NCBI GenBank assembly: GCA_009778785.1
Contig: WRFN01000012.1
Span: forward strand, 1-56,178
Reading direction: 5' to 3'
DNA from: Betaproteobacteria bacterium
GTDB lineage: Bacteria; Pseudomonadota; Gammaproteobacteria; Burkholderiales; Casimicrobiaceae
Length of the DNA stretch: 56,178 bases
The notes beneath the pieces were generated by a model, which was not told the origin of the DNA, ran no database searches, and saw only the letters and a program-made list of their open reading frames with translations. The position numbers and the translations under genes were made by a program. This document shows positions 42,646 through 51,114 of the stretch, one piece after another. Positions within the stretch are counted from its first letter, which is position 1; every line of letters starts with the position of its first letter.

Positions 42646-42668
42646 AGGGCGGGTTTCAAACCCGCCCT
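42646..42668. repeat. AGGGCGGGTTT palindromic hairpin
   Basis: An 11-bp perfect stem around a central C after the hydrolase gene; same family as 33571-33597 and 45344-45371. The rest of 42621-42955 has no gene. Confidence 0.75.
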
Positions 42669-42872
42669 TATGACGCAAAACCATTATCCGTTTATCGGAA
42701 CCCTACAACTTAAAATACCTGATATACTTTTTTTGCCGGAGATGGGGCTTTTTCAAAGAGCATTTGTGCCGATCACAAAAATGACCGTAGTTGGCATAAT
42801 GACAAAGTAACGCCAGACCGCGATCAACGCGGCGCGACGCTGATGAAGACTCTTTCCGCAAGGGGATGAAGC

Positions 42873-42938
42873 CAGGCCAATAAACAAACAGAGCCGGGCT
42901 GAATAAATAAATAGAGTCAGGTCAATAAGCCGGACTCA
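42873..42938 (+). repeat. Imperfect tandem repeats before the surface-protein gene
   Basis: Units near CAGGCCAATAAACAAACAGAG (42873), GGCTGAATAAATAAATAGAG (42897) and CAGGTCAATAAGCCGGACTC (42918), about 23 bases apart, ending 3 bases before the GGAGGGG SD. AT-rich leader, role unknown. Confidence 0.45.
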
Positions 42939-42955
42939 ATGGAGGGGTATCAATC

Positions 42956-45322
42956 ATGGGGAGTGATCGTTTTCCTTGGTCTCGTCAGCGCAAGCTGATG
43001 AGGAATCTGCTTGCTGCCATCGCGCTCGTTGCTACGGGCGCCACGGCGCAAGTGTCCACTGACATAACGGGTTCGGCAGACCTCGGCGCGAGCGTGCCGA
43101 CGCTCTCGCCCGGCGCGAGCGACACCTGGAATCTGCTCAACAGCGGCATCTATCTCAAAGATGCGGTGACGTTGCCGACGGGGCTTCCGGGTTTGTCCTT
43201 GAACGGCAATGGCAGCGTGCTGACGCTGACCGATAATGCGGATTACGGGCGTTTCCTTGCCTCTAATCCCGGCCCGTTCACGCTCAACCTGTCGGACATC
43301 ACGCTGGCGGGCGGGCATCAACCGACAGCAAAGACCGATGGCGGCGCTATCGCTGTTGTCAACACGAATAGCGTCAGTACCCTGACGATCAACACTTCCG
43401 GTTCGGTTGTGCTGACCGGCAACAGCGCCGCGAACAGAGGCGGCGCGATCTGGGCTGACCAGAATCTGACGATCAGCGGTGACGGGAGAGGAGGGGAGAT
43501 CGTGCTGACCGGCAACCGTGCCGGCGCCAGCGGCGGCGCGATTGCCTCTGCACATGATGTCCTGATTGGCGACGCCGCCAGCAAAGTCACGCTGTCCGAT
43601 AACGACGCCGACCACACCATCGTGGGCACCAGCGGCGGCGCAATTGCGGCCGGTAATACGACGATCCACGGCAGCGAGATTATAATTTCTGGCAACAGCA
43701 CCGAGCAGGCAGGCGGTGCGATTGAGAGTGACAACATCACGATCGGCAATGACGACGGCAGTACCGGCAAGATCGAAATTACCAACAACAAAAGCTATGA
43801 CAATGTCGGCGGCGCGCTTCGGGCATTGAATGGGTTCGCAACGATCACCGGTCAGAAGATCACGATCTCCGGCAATACGAGCGCCCTTTATGGCGGCGCG
43901 ATCTGGAGCAACAAAATGGGAGATGGCGTCGTTGCAGTGCAGATCGACGGCAACGAGATCACGCTGGACGACAACCACGGTGCTGCCAATCAAGGCGGGG
44001 CGATCTATTCCAGAGGGGACGTCTTGATCAGCGGCAGCACCATCAAGCTGACCAACAACACCACCGACGCTGGCGGCGGCGCGATCATGGCTTTTGGCGC
44101 GGCAGGCACCAATGTCGCGGTGTCAATCGACGGCAGCGATATCGAGATTTCCGGCAACAGCACCACGAATGGCGGCGGCGCCGCGATTTGTGTGATCGGC
44201 GAACTCACCCTCAGCGGCGCAGCAACCGTGACCAACAACAAAGCGAGCGACACAGAGGACGATTTTGGCGGCGCCATCTATACGAGCGGAGATGTCACTC
44301 TCAACGCTACCGGCGGCAACTTCACCTTCAGCGGCAACGCCGCGTACAGCCATGCCAACGCGATCTGGTTGGGGAATGAGAAAGGCAACGCGACGGCGAC
44401 CCTCAACACGGCGACGGGAAACACCATCACTTTCTTCGATCCGATTGCCAGCACCCCGGTCAACGGTTTGGTCCACACTGTGGTCACCGGTTCCGGCGTC
44501 GTGGTGTTTGACGGCGCGCGCTACAGCAACCCGGCGGATCGTTGGTCGAAGGTGTATGGCGTTAACGAAATTCAGAGCGGCACGATCTTCGCAGTGCAGA
44601 ACAACACGGTCTATAGTGTGCTGGCGGCGGATGTTGGTCAGGCGGCGCCCACGAGCTTTGCGGTGGCAAGCGGCGCAACCTTGGTCGGCGGCGGCGCGTC
44701 GTCGGGCAGCAATGCGGATGGCGAGGTGAGAGCGGATGACTTCACCCTCAACGGCACTCTCGACATCTCTGGCCGCGCCACGCTGGGCGCTACGTCCGCA
44801 ACGGCTTCGGACAGCTACAGCAAATTCGCCATCACCGCCGCCAATGCCCATTTCAACGATGGCAACGAAGTGTTGATCAACACCGAATTGAACGACGCCA
44901 GCACGCAGCGTTCCGATGTGCTGACCGTCAACCTCGACAACGGCGGCGCGATCACGGGCACAGCGAAAGTGAAGGTCAGCAACACTGGCGGTCCCGGTCA
45001 GCCGACCCTCGGCGACGGCATTCTGGTGATTCAAGTCACGCCCGCCAGCGCAATCGTTCCCGACAGCGCCTTCGTGTTGGACAACAGCCCGCTGTCGGCA
45101 GGCAGCTCTCAATACACGCTGGTTCGGGGTGAAGGCGCCAACGTGAACAATTGGTACCTGCAAGCCAAGGGCGGTGGCGTCGGCGGCGGTGTCGGTGCTC
45201 CTCCGTCAGCCGTTGCGCCTGTGCCGACGCTGGGCAATGTGGCGCTGGTACTGTTGGCGCTGCTGATGGGGGGCGCGGCGGCAGTCGTGATGATCAGGCA
45301 GCGCGGTATGAGCAAAACGTAA
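42956..45322 (+). CDS. Surface protein with PMP-type repeats and IPTL-CTERM-like tail
   Basis: 788 residues. A signal peptide (LLAAIALVATGATAQ) is followed by many short repeats combining GGAI with TLSGN/ISGN-type strands (for example GNSAANRGGAIW, GNRAGASGGAIAS, GNTSALYGGAIW, NNTTDAGGGAIM). This is the pattern of chlamydial polymorphic membrane protein repeats, which build a right-handed beta-helix. The C-terminus reads VAPVPTLGNVALVLLALLMG with a basic end (IRQRGMSKT), fitting the IPTL-CTERM sorting signal: motif, transmembrane helix, positive tail. It is probably exported, processed by an exosortase-like enzyme encoded elsewhere, and displayed or released. The sequence has no C-terminal autotransporter barrel. 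Confidence 0.82.
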   Translation: MGSDRFPWSRQRKLMRNLLAAIALVATGATAQVSTDITGSADLGASVPTLSPGASDTWNLLNSGIYLKDAVTLPTGLPGLSLNGNGSVLTLTDNADYGRFLASNPGPFTLNLSDITLAGGHQPTAKTDGGAIAVVNTNSVSTLTINTSGSVVLTGNSAANRGGAIWADQNLTISGDGRGGEIVLTGNRAGASGGAIASAHDVLIGDAASKVTLSDNDADHTIVGTSGGAIAAGNTTIHGSEIIISGNSTEQAGGAIESDNITIGNDDGSTGKIEITNNKSYDNVGGALRALNGFATITGQKITISGNTSALYGGAIWSNKMGDGVVAVQIDGNEITLDDNHGAANQGGAIYSRGDVLISGSTIKLTNNTTDAGGGAIMAFGAAGTNVAVSIDGSDIEISGNSTTNGGGAAICVIGELTLSGAATVTNNKASDTEDDFGGAIYTSGDVTLNATGGNFTFSGNAAYSHANAIWLGNEKGNATATLNTATGNTITFFDPIASTPVNGLVHTVVTGSGVVVFDGARYSNPADRWSKVYGVNEIQSGTIFAVQNNTVYSVLAADVGQAAPTSFAVASGATLVGGGASSGSNADGEVRADDFTLNGTLDISGRATLGATSATASDSYSKFAITAANAHFNDGNEVLINTELNDASTQRSDVLTVNLDNGGAITGTAKVKVSNTGGPGQPTLGDGILVIQVTPASAIVPDSAFVLDNSPLSAGSSQYTLVRGEGANVNNWYLQAKGGGVGGGVGAPPSAVAPVPTLGNVALVLLALLMGGAAAVVMIRQRGMSKT

Positions 45323-45343
45323 GAGGCTGCGGTTTATCTGTAC

Positions 45344-45371
45344 AGGGCGGGTTTCAACCCCGCCCTTTTTT
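45344..45371 (+). terminator. Repeat hairpin acting as terminator after the surface protein
   Basis: AGGGCGGG (45344-45351) pairs with CCCGCCCT, followed by TTTTTT. A further hairpin of related type, GGCGGTT/AACCGCC, is at 45430-45447. Confidence 0.65.
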
Positions 45372-45532
45372 ATTCATTTTCGCTAAAGGGGCTTTTCATA
45401 GGGGCGACGCGCTGCCTCTACAGAGAACAGGCGGTTTGCGAACCGCCCCTACACCGCCCCCAATTCCTGCCCCTGTTTCCCCGCGCCCGAATTTCCCTGA
45501 TAATGGCAGTTTCTTTTGAATATCGCTTCGCC

Positions 45533-46966
45533 ATGTCGCCCAGTAAGTACCCCGCCAAGCCGCAAACGTTCGCCTCCTCAACCGCTGAAACGTGGTCGGG
45601 GCGTTTTTCCGAGCCGGTTTCCGAACAGGTCAAAATTTATACCGCGTCGGTCGATTTCGATCAACGGCTGGCCTTTGCCGACATCGACGGTTCGCTCGCG
45701 CACGCCCGAATGCTGGCGCACGTCGGCGTGCTGAGTGCCGCCGATTTACAGGACATCGAGCGCGGGCTGGCGCAAATTCGCGTTGAAATCGCGCGCGGTG
45801 ATTTCGCGTGGTCGATCGATCTCGAGGACGTTCATCTCAATATCGAAAAACGGTTGACCGCGTTGGTCGGCGATGCCGGCAAGCGGCTGCACACCGGTCG
45901 CTCGCGCAACGATCAGGTCGCCACCGACATCCGGTTGTGGTTGCGCGATGCCATCGACCACTTGCTCGGCCAGTTGCGGACGCTGCGCGAAGCCTTCATC
46001 GATCAGGCAGAAAAGTACGCCGATACGGTCATGCCCGGCTTCACACATTTGCAAGTTGCCCAGCCGGTGACGTTCGGCCACCATTTGATGGCTTACGAGG
46101 CGATGTTCGCGCGTGATGCCGAGCGGTTGCGCGACGCCCGTCACCGCGTCAACCGGATGCCGTTGGGCGCCGCCGCGCTTGCCGGGACAGGCTATCCGCT
46201 CAACCGCGAATATGCCGCCAAGCTGCTCGGCTTCGAGGCAGTTTGCTCCAATTCGCTCGACGCCGTTTCCGACCGCGATTTCGCCATTGAATTTTTGGCG
46301 ACGGCGGCGCTGATTATGGTGCATTTGTCGCGCTTGTCCGAGGAATTGGTACTGTGGTCGTCGCCGCGCTTCGGCTTCATTCAGGTCGCCGACCGTTTTT
46401 GTACCGGCAGCTCGATCATGCCGCAGAAAAAGAATCCGGATGTTCCCGAACTGGTGCGCGGCAAAAGCGGCCGCGTCGTCGGCCATTTGATGGCGCTGAT
46501 CACGTTGATGAAAGGCCAGCCGCTCGCTTACAACAAGGACAATCAAGAAGACAAAGAGCCGCTGTTCGATACCGTGGACACGCTGGCCGCCACCCTGTCG
46601 ATTGTCGCCGACTTGATCGCCAACGGCCTGACCGCCGTCCCCGAACGGATGCGGGCGGCCGCGCTGGAAGGCTATGCCACTGCGACTGATCTCGCCGATT
46701 ATCTGGTGCGGCGCGGTTTGCCGTTCCGCGACGCGCACGAAGTTGTTGCCCGCGTCGTGCGCGAAGCCGAGGGGCGCGGTATGACGTTGGAAGCGTTGCC
46801 GCTTGCCGTATTGCAACAGTTTTCGCCGCTGATTCAGGAAGACGTTTTCAAGATACTGACGCTTGAAGGCTCCGTCGCCTCGCGCAACCACACCGGCGGA
46901 ACCGCGCCTGAGCAGGTACGGAAAGCGGTGGCGCGGGTGGGGTTGGAGGCGACCGGAAAGGGTTGA
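45533..46966 (+). CDS. argH: Argininosuccinate lyase
   Basis: 477 residues from 45533 (an in-frame ATG at 45503 would add 10; neither has a clear SD). It splits argininosuccinate into arginine and fumarate. Superfamily signature [12 protein letters not shown] is intact, plus [35 protein letters not shown] with the catalytic His region, and GTGYPLNRE. Length is normal. In several betaproteobacteria argH lies near algZ/algR, consistent with 39399-41443. Confidence 0.96.
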   Translation: MSPSKYPAKPQTFASSTAETWSGRFSEPVSEQVKIYTASVDFDQRLAFADIDGSLAHARMLAHVGVLSAADLQDIERGLAQIRVEIARGDFAWSIDLEDVHLNIEKRLTALVGDAGKRLHTGRSRNDQVATDIRLWLRDAIDHLLGQLRTLREAFIDQAEKYADTVMPGFTHLQVAQPVTFGHHLMAYEAMFARDAERLRDARHRVNRMPLGAAALAGTGYPLNREYAAKLLGFEAVCSNSLDAVSDRDFAIEFLATAALIMVHLSRLSEELVLWSSPRFGFIQVADRFCTGSSIMPQKKNPDVPELVRGKSGRVVGHLMALITLMKGQPLAYNKDNQEDKEPLFDTVDTLAATLSIVADLIANGLTAVPERMRAAALEGYATATDLADYLVRRGLPFRDAHEVVARVVREAEGRGMTLEALPLAVLQQFSPLIQEDVFKILTLEGSVASRNHTGGTAPEQVRKAVARVGLEATGKG

Positions 46967-46998
46967 AGCGCCGATTTCCCGCTCGCCAAGAGTTGATC

Positions 46999-47028
46999 TT
47001 GCCATTCCCCTTCTTTTCGGGCTATAAT
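46999..47028 (+). promoter_or_regulatory. Promoter of rplM-rpsI
   Basis: TTGCCA (46999-47004), 18-base spacer, perfect TATAAT (47023-47028). The leader to the rplM start is about 35 bases. Confidence 0.7.
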
Positions 47029-47070
47029 ATTGGTTTCTCTGAAACTTTTATCACTGGCGCGAGTTCTTTT

Positions 47071-47499
47071 ATGAAAACCTTTTCAGCCAAGCCCCATGAG
47101 GTCCAACGGGACTGGTACGTCGTCGATGCCACGGACAAGGTGCTCGGTCGGCTGGCAAGCCAGATTGCCTTGCGCCTGCGCGGCAAACACAAGCCCATTT
47201 ACACGCCGCACGTGGATACCGGCGACTTCATCGTCGTCACCAACGTCGAAAAGCTGGTCGTCACCGGCAACAAGGCGCAAGACAAGCTCTACCACCGTCA
47301 CACCGGCTATCCGGGCGGAATCCGCACGACGAACTTTGAAAAAATGCAGGCACGTTTCCCCGGCCGCGCTTTGGAAAAAGCCGTTAAAGGCATGCTTCCC
47401 AAAGGGCCGCTCGGCTACCAAATGATCAAGAAGCTGAAGTGCTACGCCGGAGGAACGCATCCGCACAGCGCGCAGCAACCCAAACCTCTGGATATCTGA
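47071..47499 (+). CDS. rplM: 50S ribosomal protein L13
   Basis: 142 residues, normal length. Signatures [69 protein letters not shown] (read in parts) and [13 protein letters not shown]. An early-assembling 50S protein. The start at 47071 excludes the upstream in-frame extension, which runs through the promoter. rpsI follows after 5 bases. Confidence 0.98.
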   Translation: MKTFSAKPHEVQRDWYVVDATDKVLGRLASQIALRLRGKHKPIYTPHVDTGDFIVVTNVEKLVVTGNKAQDKLYHRHTGYPGGIRTTNFEKMQARFPGRALEKAVKGMLPKGPLGYQMIKKLKCYAGGTHPHSAQQPKPLDI

Positions 47500-47504
47500 C
47501 CACC

Positions 47505-47897
47505 ATGATCGGCAATTACTACTATGGCACCGGCCGCCGCAAAACCTCGGTCGCTCGCGTGTTTATCAAGCAAGGCACCGGCAACATCGTCGTCAACGGC
47601 AAGCCGGTCGATGAATTTTTCTCTCGTGAAACCGGCCGGATGGTCGTGCGCCAGCCGCTGGTGCTGACGTCGCATCAAACCACGTTTGACATCATGATCA
47701 ACGTGGACGGCGGCGGCGAATCGGGACAAGCCGGCGCGGTGCGCCACGGCATCACCCGTGCGCTGATCGATTACGATGCAACGCTGAAACCCGCGTTGTC
47801 TCAAGCCGGTTTGGTGACCCGCGATGCCCGCGAAGTCGAGCGGAAAAAAGTCGGTCTGCGCAAAGCGCGTCGCCGCAAACAGTTCTCGAAGCGTTAA
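47505..47897 (+). CDS. rpsI: 30S ribosomal protein S9
   Basis: 130 residues, normal length. [18 protein letters not shown] at the N-terminus, [21 protein letters not shown] in the middle and the basic tail [18 protein letters not shown], which reaches the P-site tRNA. Invariant operon with rplM; a strong terminator follows. Confidence 0.98.
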   Translation: MIGNYYYGTGRRKTSVARVFIKQGTGNIVVNGKPVDEFFSRETGRMVVRQPLVLTSHQTTFDIMINVDGGGESGQAGAVRHGITRALIDYDATLKPALSQAGLVTRDAREVERKKVGLRKARRRKQFSKR

Positions 47898-47942
47898 TTT
47901 TGACGCTTACGCCGCGTTGCTTTTGCAGAAACGCAAAGCAAC

Positions 47943-47970
47943 AAAAAGCCGCCGAAAGGCGGCTTTTTTA
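47943..47970 (+). terminator. Intrinsic terminator of rplM-rpsI
   Basis: AAAAAGCCGCC-GAAA-GGCGGCTTTTT followed by TA. Classic stem with GNRA loop and U-run, 46 bases after the rpsI stop. Confidence 0.92.
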
Positions 47971-48020
47971 TTGCTGAACCATCGAGAGCTTACAAACATC
48001 AGAAAACCGCTGAATGACTC

Positions 48021-48128
48021 TCAACCGTTCGGTGCAGGTCGCGTGGCACACCAGCCGCACGGTAACTTCGCGAGGCTCATCAGGGCAGGATCAATCTCGA
48101 CCATGCACCCCAAGCACACCAACTTCAA
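48021..48128 (-). other. Possible small zinc-ribbon ORF or remnant
   Basis: About 35 codons in the minus frame from a TTG: LKLVCLGCMVEIDPAL, then LPCGWCATRPAP, giving two CxxC pairs 18 residues apart. No ATG and no clear SD. It may be a real micro-protein, a remnant, or chance. The remaining part of 47971-48185 shows nothing. Confidence 0.25.
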
Positions 48129-48185
48129 ATCTTTTTCGTCCTGCGTAGGTATAAAATGAGGCGAGCAACCATTGAAAGGAGCACC

Positions 48186-48602
48186 ATGACGATCCGTATT
48201 GTTCGACTCGGCAGTCCGCGCGTTCCGCATGAGGGCGTGCGCATCGGCACGGTGCGGCGCCCGCCGCGCGGCGTGCCGAAGGCGCGCTTTGCCGCCGACG
48301 ATTGGTACGACGTGTGGTACCCCAATCTCTCGCCCAGTCCCGAACTGATGAAGTTGGCGCTTTCCACGCACGCGCAGCCGGACAGTGCGCAGTCGCGCAA
48401 GGATTGGGCGCTGTTCACGCGCTTGTTCCGCAAGGAGATGGCCGAGGCCGACACGGCGCGCACGTTGGACGTGCTGGCGGCGTTGTCGCAAGGGGCGGAC
48501 TTTTCCATTGGCTGTTATTGTGAAGGTGAGGCGCGCTGTCATCGCTCAGTGCTGCGCGCGCTGTTGGCGGAGCGCGGGGCGGCGCTGTTCGCACTTCGCT
48601 AG
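48186..48602 (+). CDS. DUF488 family protein
   Basis: 138 residues. The family features are IRIVRLGSPRVPHEGVRIGTV at the start, WYDVWYPNLSPSPELM, and the Cys/His cluster IGCYCEGEARCHRSVLRALL near the end. Structure suggests a small alpha/beta protein; the function is not established. The start at 48186 follows AAAGGAG. It stands alone, 22 bases before tonB, but reads as an independent gene. Confidence 0.88.
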   Translation: MTIRIVRLGSPRVPHEGVRIGTVRRPPRGVPKARFAADDWYDVWYPNLSPSPELMKLALSTHAQPDSAQSRKDWALFTRLFRKEMAEADTARTLDVLAALSQGADFSIGCYCEGEARCHRSVLRALLAERGAALFALR

Positions 48603-48624
48603 GGTTATTTTTCAGTCGCACAAA

Positions 48625-49371
48625 ATGAAAAAAGAAGCGCGCAACCATCGCTTTTTCATCGGCGTGATGAGTCATCCGACCGTGAGCGGGCAGGTGGGCG
48701 ATGCTGTGCCGCTGGCGGCGCGCGGGTTTTTGTTGGCGATCGTGGTGTGTCTGCATGTCGTCGGCGCGGCGGCGCTCTTGTATTTGCAGGCGTTGCCGCA
48801 GCGCGATGAAACGCCGATGATCCTGCAAGCAAACTGGATCGTTTCGCCGCCATCGCTTGCTGCGCGGCCTGTTGATCCTATCGCGCGTCGGCCGCATTTC
48901 ACACCATCACCGACGAAAACGACGGTGCGCTCTGCTCCGGCAGTTGCGAAAACTTCTCCTGTTTCGATGGAACCGAAGGTTCAGGAAAATATCCAAGAAA
49001 ACGCAATGGTTCAAGAAGATTCAATCTCGACTGCGCGCGATGTTTCCACTGCCGCAACAACAAATCAGGCGCGTGTCGAAGACGGCAATGGCGGCGAGCC
49101 GGATTTCGGAGCCAATGATTTTTCCAATCCGAAACCGTCATATCCCGTTTTGTCGCGTCGTTTGCGCGAGCAAGGCGTGGTAAAGTTACGCGTTCAGGTG
49201 ACGGCGGAAGGAACGGCGGGCGAGGTCGCGCTGCATGCCAGCAGCGGCTATGAACGGTTGGACAAAGCGGCGCTCGATGCCGTCAAGCACTGGCGGTTTC
49301 GTCAAACGTCACCAACGGGAGCGCCGGTGGGCTGGGTGATCGTACCGATTCGATTTGAATTGCGGGATTGA
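48625..49371 (+). CDS. tonB: TonB energy transducer
   Basis: 248 residues. One N-terminal membrane segment (FLLAIVVCLHVVGAAALLYL), a periplasmic linker unusually poor in the Pro-Lys repeats and rich in Ser, Thr, Glu and Gln, and the C-terminal TonB domain (PSYPVLSRRLREQGVVKLRVQV, SSGYERLDKAALDAVKHWRF, VPIRFEL). It transmits membrane potential energy to outer-membrane receptors. A second in-frame ATG at 48667 is possible. It heads tonB-exbB-exbD ending at the copper receptor, so it is probably dedicated to that receptor. Confidence 0.93.
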   Translation: MKKEARNHRFFIGVMSHPTVSGQVGDAVPLAARGFLLAIVVCLHVVGAAALLYLQALPQRDETPMILQANWIVSPPSLAARPVDPIARRPHFTPSPTKTTVRSAPAVAKTSPVSMEPKVQENIQENAMVQEDSISTARDVSTAATTNQARVEDGNGGEPDFGANDFSNPKPSYPVLSRRLREQGVVKLRVQVTAEGTAGEVALHASSGYERLDKAALDAVKHWRFRQTSPTGAPVGWVIVPIRFELRD

Positions 49372-49379
49372 GGAAGTGC

Positions 49380-50198
49380 ATGTCTGAATCTTCTTGGGGT
49401 TTGTCCCATTTTCTGGCGCAAACGGATGCTGTCGGCGTCGCTGTCTTGATCATTCTGACGGTGATGTCGCTCTTGTCGTGGTATTTGATCGCGAGCAAGC
49501 TGGGACTTTACGCAATGCTGCGCGCCCGCAGCCGCGCTTTCCTGGCAAACTTTCGGCAAGTGCGTCGAACCGCCGACGCAGAACATTTGCGAATGACGAC
49601 GGACGAAAACAATCCTTTCGCGCGGCTTCTGGGCGAAGGCTTTCGGGCTTGCCAATCTTTGCAGGAAGCGGAAAACACCAAAGCTCGCAAAGGCGCGCGC
49701 TTCGAGATCACTTCGCCCGACGATTACGTCAGCGCGGCGCTCGCGCACAGCGTCGTTCAGGAAGCCGGTCGCTTGGAACGCGGCATGACGACGCTGGCGT
49801 CCATCGCTTCAACAGCGCCTTTCGTGGGATTGTTCGGAACAGTCTGGGCGATCTTTCATACCTTGCAAGGCTTCGCGTATTCGGCGCAAACGAGTCTCGA
49901 CAAAGTGGCAGGCCCCGTCGGCGAAGCGCTCATCATGACCGCTTACGGTTTGTTTGTTTCGGTTCCCGCCTTGTTGGCGTACAACGCGTTCACGCGGCAG
50001 AACCGCAGTTTGACGAGAGAACTGGAACAGTTCGCGCATACGGTGTTCGGTTTGTTGGGACTGGGTTTGAATGTCAGCGACGCGGCGTCGAATGAGCCGC
50101 ACGTCGTCGAACGCTTGACCGTGACGGCGCGCACGGACGCGGCGAAAACAGCCGTGACAAAAGCAGCAGTGACAAAAGCAGCAGAAGGGGCTTGCTGA
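49380..50198 (+). CDS. exbB: ExbB/TolQ-family proton channel
   Basis: 272 residues. Three membrane segments: VAVLIILTVMSLLSWYLIAS near the start, then FVGLFGTVWAIFHTLQ and VGEALIMTAYGLFVSVPALLAYNAF, with the conserved small residues of the ExbB core. A basic cytoplasmic loop lies between the first two. The C-terminus ends in a short Ala/Val/Thr repeat (KTAVTKAAVTKAA). The start at 49380 follows GAGGAAG. It overlaps exbD by ATGA. Confidence 0.94.
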   Translation: MSESSWGLSHFLAQTDAVGVAVLIILTVMSLLSWYLIASKLGLYAMLRARSRAFLANFRQVRRTADAEHLRMTTDENNPFARLLGEGFRACQSLQEAENTKARKGARFEITSPDDYVSAALAHSVVQEAGRLERGMTTLASIASTAPFVGLFGTVWAIFHTLQGFAYSAQTSLDKVAGPVGEALIMTAYGLFVSVPALLAYNAFTRQNRSLTRELEQFAHTVFGLLGLGLNVSDAASNEPHVVERLTVTARTDAAKTAVTKAAVTKAAEGAC

Positions 50199-50629
50199 TG
50201 GCGGTTCATCCCCAACTCACGCACGATGCGCCGCGCGCGGAGATCAACATGATCCCGCTCATCGACGTGATGCTGGTGTTGCTTGTGATCTTCATCATTG
50301 CCGCGCCGCTCTTGACCCACGCGGTCAAGATCAACTTGCCTGTCGCCGACAGCGCCGCTACAGTCATGAAGCCGGAAACCATCCAACTCGGCATCAAGGC
50401 CGACGGACAGTTTTTATGGAACGGCGAAGTCGTCGAAGAAAAAAAACTGGAAGCGCTGATGCGCGCAGCCGGAAATCGCACAACCGATAACGCTCCGCTT
50501 CCCGAACTCCATCTGCAAGTGGATGCCACCGCGCCTTACGAACTCGTGGCGCGCACGATGGCGCGGGCGTCGCGTGCGGGGCTGGAAAAAATCGGCTTCG
50601 TCAGTAAACCGGAAGAACAAACGCCATGA
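50198..50629 (+). CDS. exbD: ExbD/TolR-family protein
   Basis: 143 residues. INMIPLIDVMLVLLVIFIIAAP contains the single membrane helix with the essential Asp of the proton path. A periplasmic domain follows (LPVADSA, LHLQVDATAPYELVARTMARASRAG). It is the partner of ExbB in powering TonB. Overlaps of 1 base upstream and 4 bases downstream show tight coupling with exbB and the DUF2946-like gene. Confidence 0.95.
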   Translation: MAVHPQLTHDAPRAEINMIPLIDVMLVLLVIFIIAAPLLTHAVKINLPVADSAATVMKPETIQLGIKADGQFLWNGEVVEEKKLEALMRAAGNRTTDNAPLPELHLQVDATAPYELVARTMARASRAGLEKIGFVSKPEEQTP

Positions 50630-51045
50630 GGTACAGCACGAACCTGCGACGACAACTGCTCATCGGGCTGGCGATAGTTGCCTTCCTGACGGCGTCGTTC
50701 GTGCTGCTGTCGGTTCTGCGTGATACCTTCAAACAAACGTTTGTCTCGCCGGAATGGGTTGAAATGTATTCGGCGGAAGGGCTGCAATCGCAGTCTGAGG
50801 CTTTGTTCGAGGACGAGCGTCCGGCAGCGCCAGCGCCTGAGCTGCCAACCGCGCAATCCGGTCACGATAGCGGTTTCGGACACTTGGCGCAACTTTGCTC
50901 TTCCGGATTTGTTTTCATTGCGGGCGCTTCGTTGCCGTTCATGGCAGTGCCCGCCCATTCTCTCTCGACGCCGGTATTGCCGCCGCCGCCAACACAACTT
51001 GCCCGACAAACGAATCGGGCGCGCGCTCCTCCTGTTTTTTCCTAA
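50626..51045 (+). CDS. DUF2946-like membrane-anchored protein of the copper uptake cluster
   Basis: 139 residues. One N-terminal hydrophobic segment (LLIGLAIVAFLTASFVLLSV), then WVEMYSAEG, a Pro/Ala stretch, GHDSGFGHLAQLC and a Pro-rich end RAPPVFS. The spacing resembles DUF2946 proteins, which sit next to copper receptors and read WVEVCTAxG and HCPxC at the same places. Here the first Cys is Tyr and only one Cys remains in the second motif, so metal binding may be lost. It overlaps exbD by ATGA, and oprC follows. Confidence 0.6.
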   Translation: MRYSTNLRRQLLIGLAIVAFLTASFVLLSVLRDTFKQTFVSPEWVEMYSAEGLQSQSEALFEDERPAAPAPELPTAQSGHDSGFGHLAQLCSSGFVFIAGASLPFMAVPAHSLSTPVLPPPPTQLARQTNRARAPPVFS

Positions 51046-51114
51046 TCGCAAACGTTGATCTTTTTTTGTGACGCACAGTTTTTGCTGCGCGTTGTTTTGC
51101 TTTTTGGAGGATTT

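Noticed and set aside
42873-42938. CRISPR-like repeat array
   Set aside because: Three imperfect units without regular unique spacers and no cas genes in the window.
45746-47005. Minus-strand ORF of 419 codons
   Set aside because: Antisense to argH; mirror of a strongly biased coding sequence.
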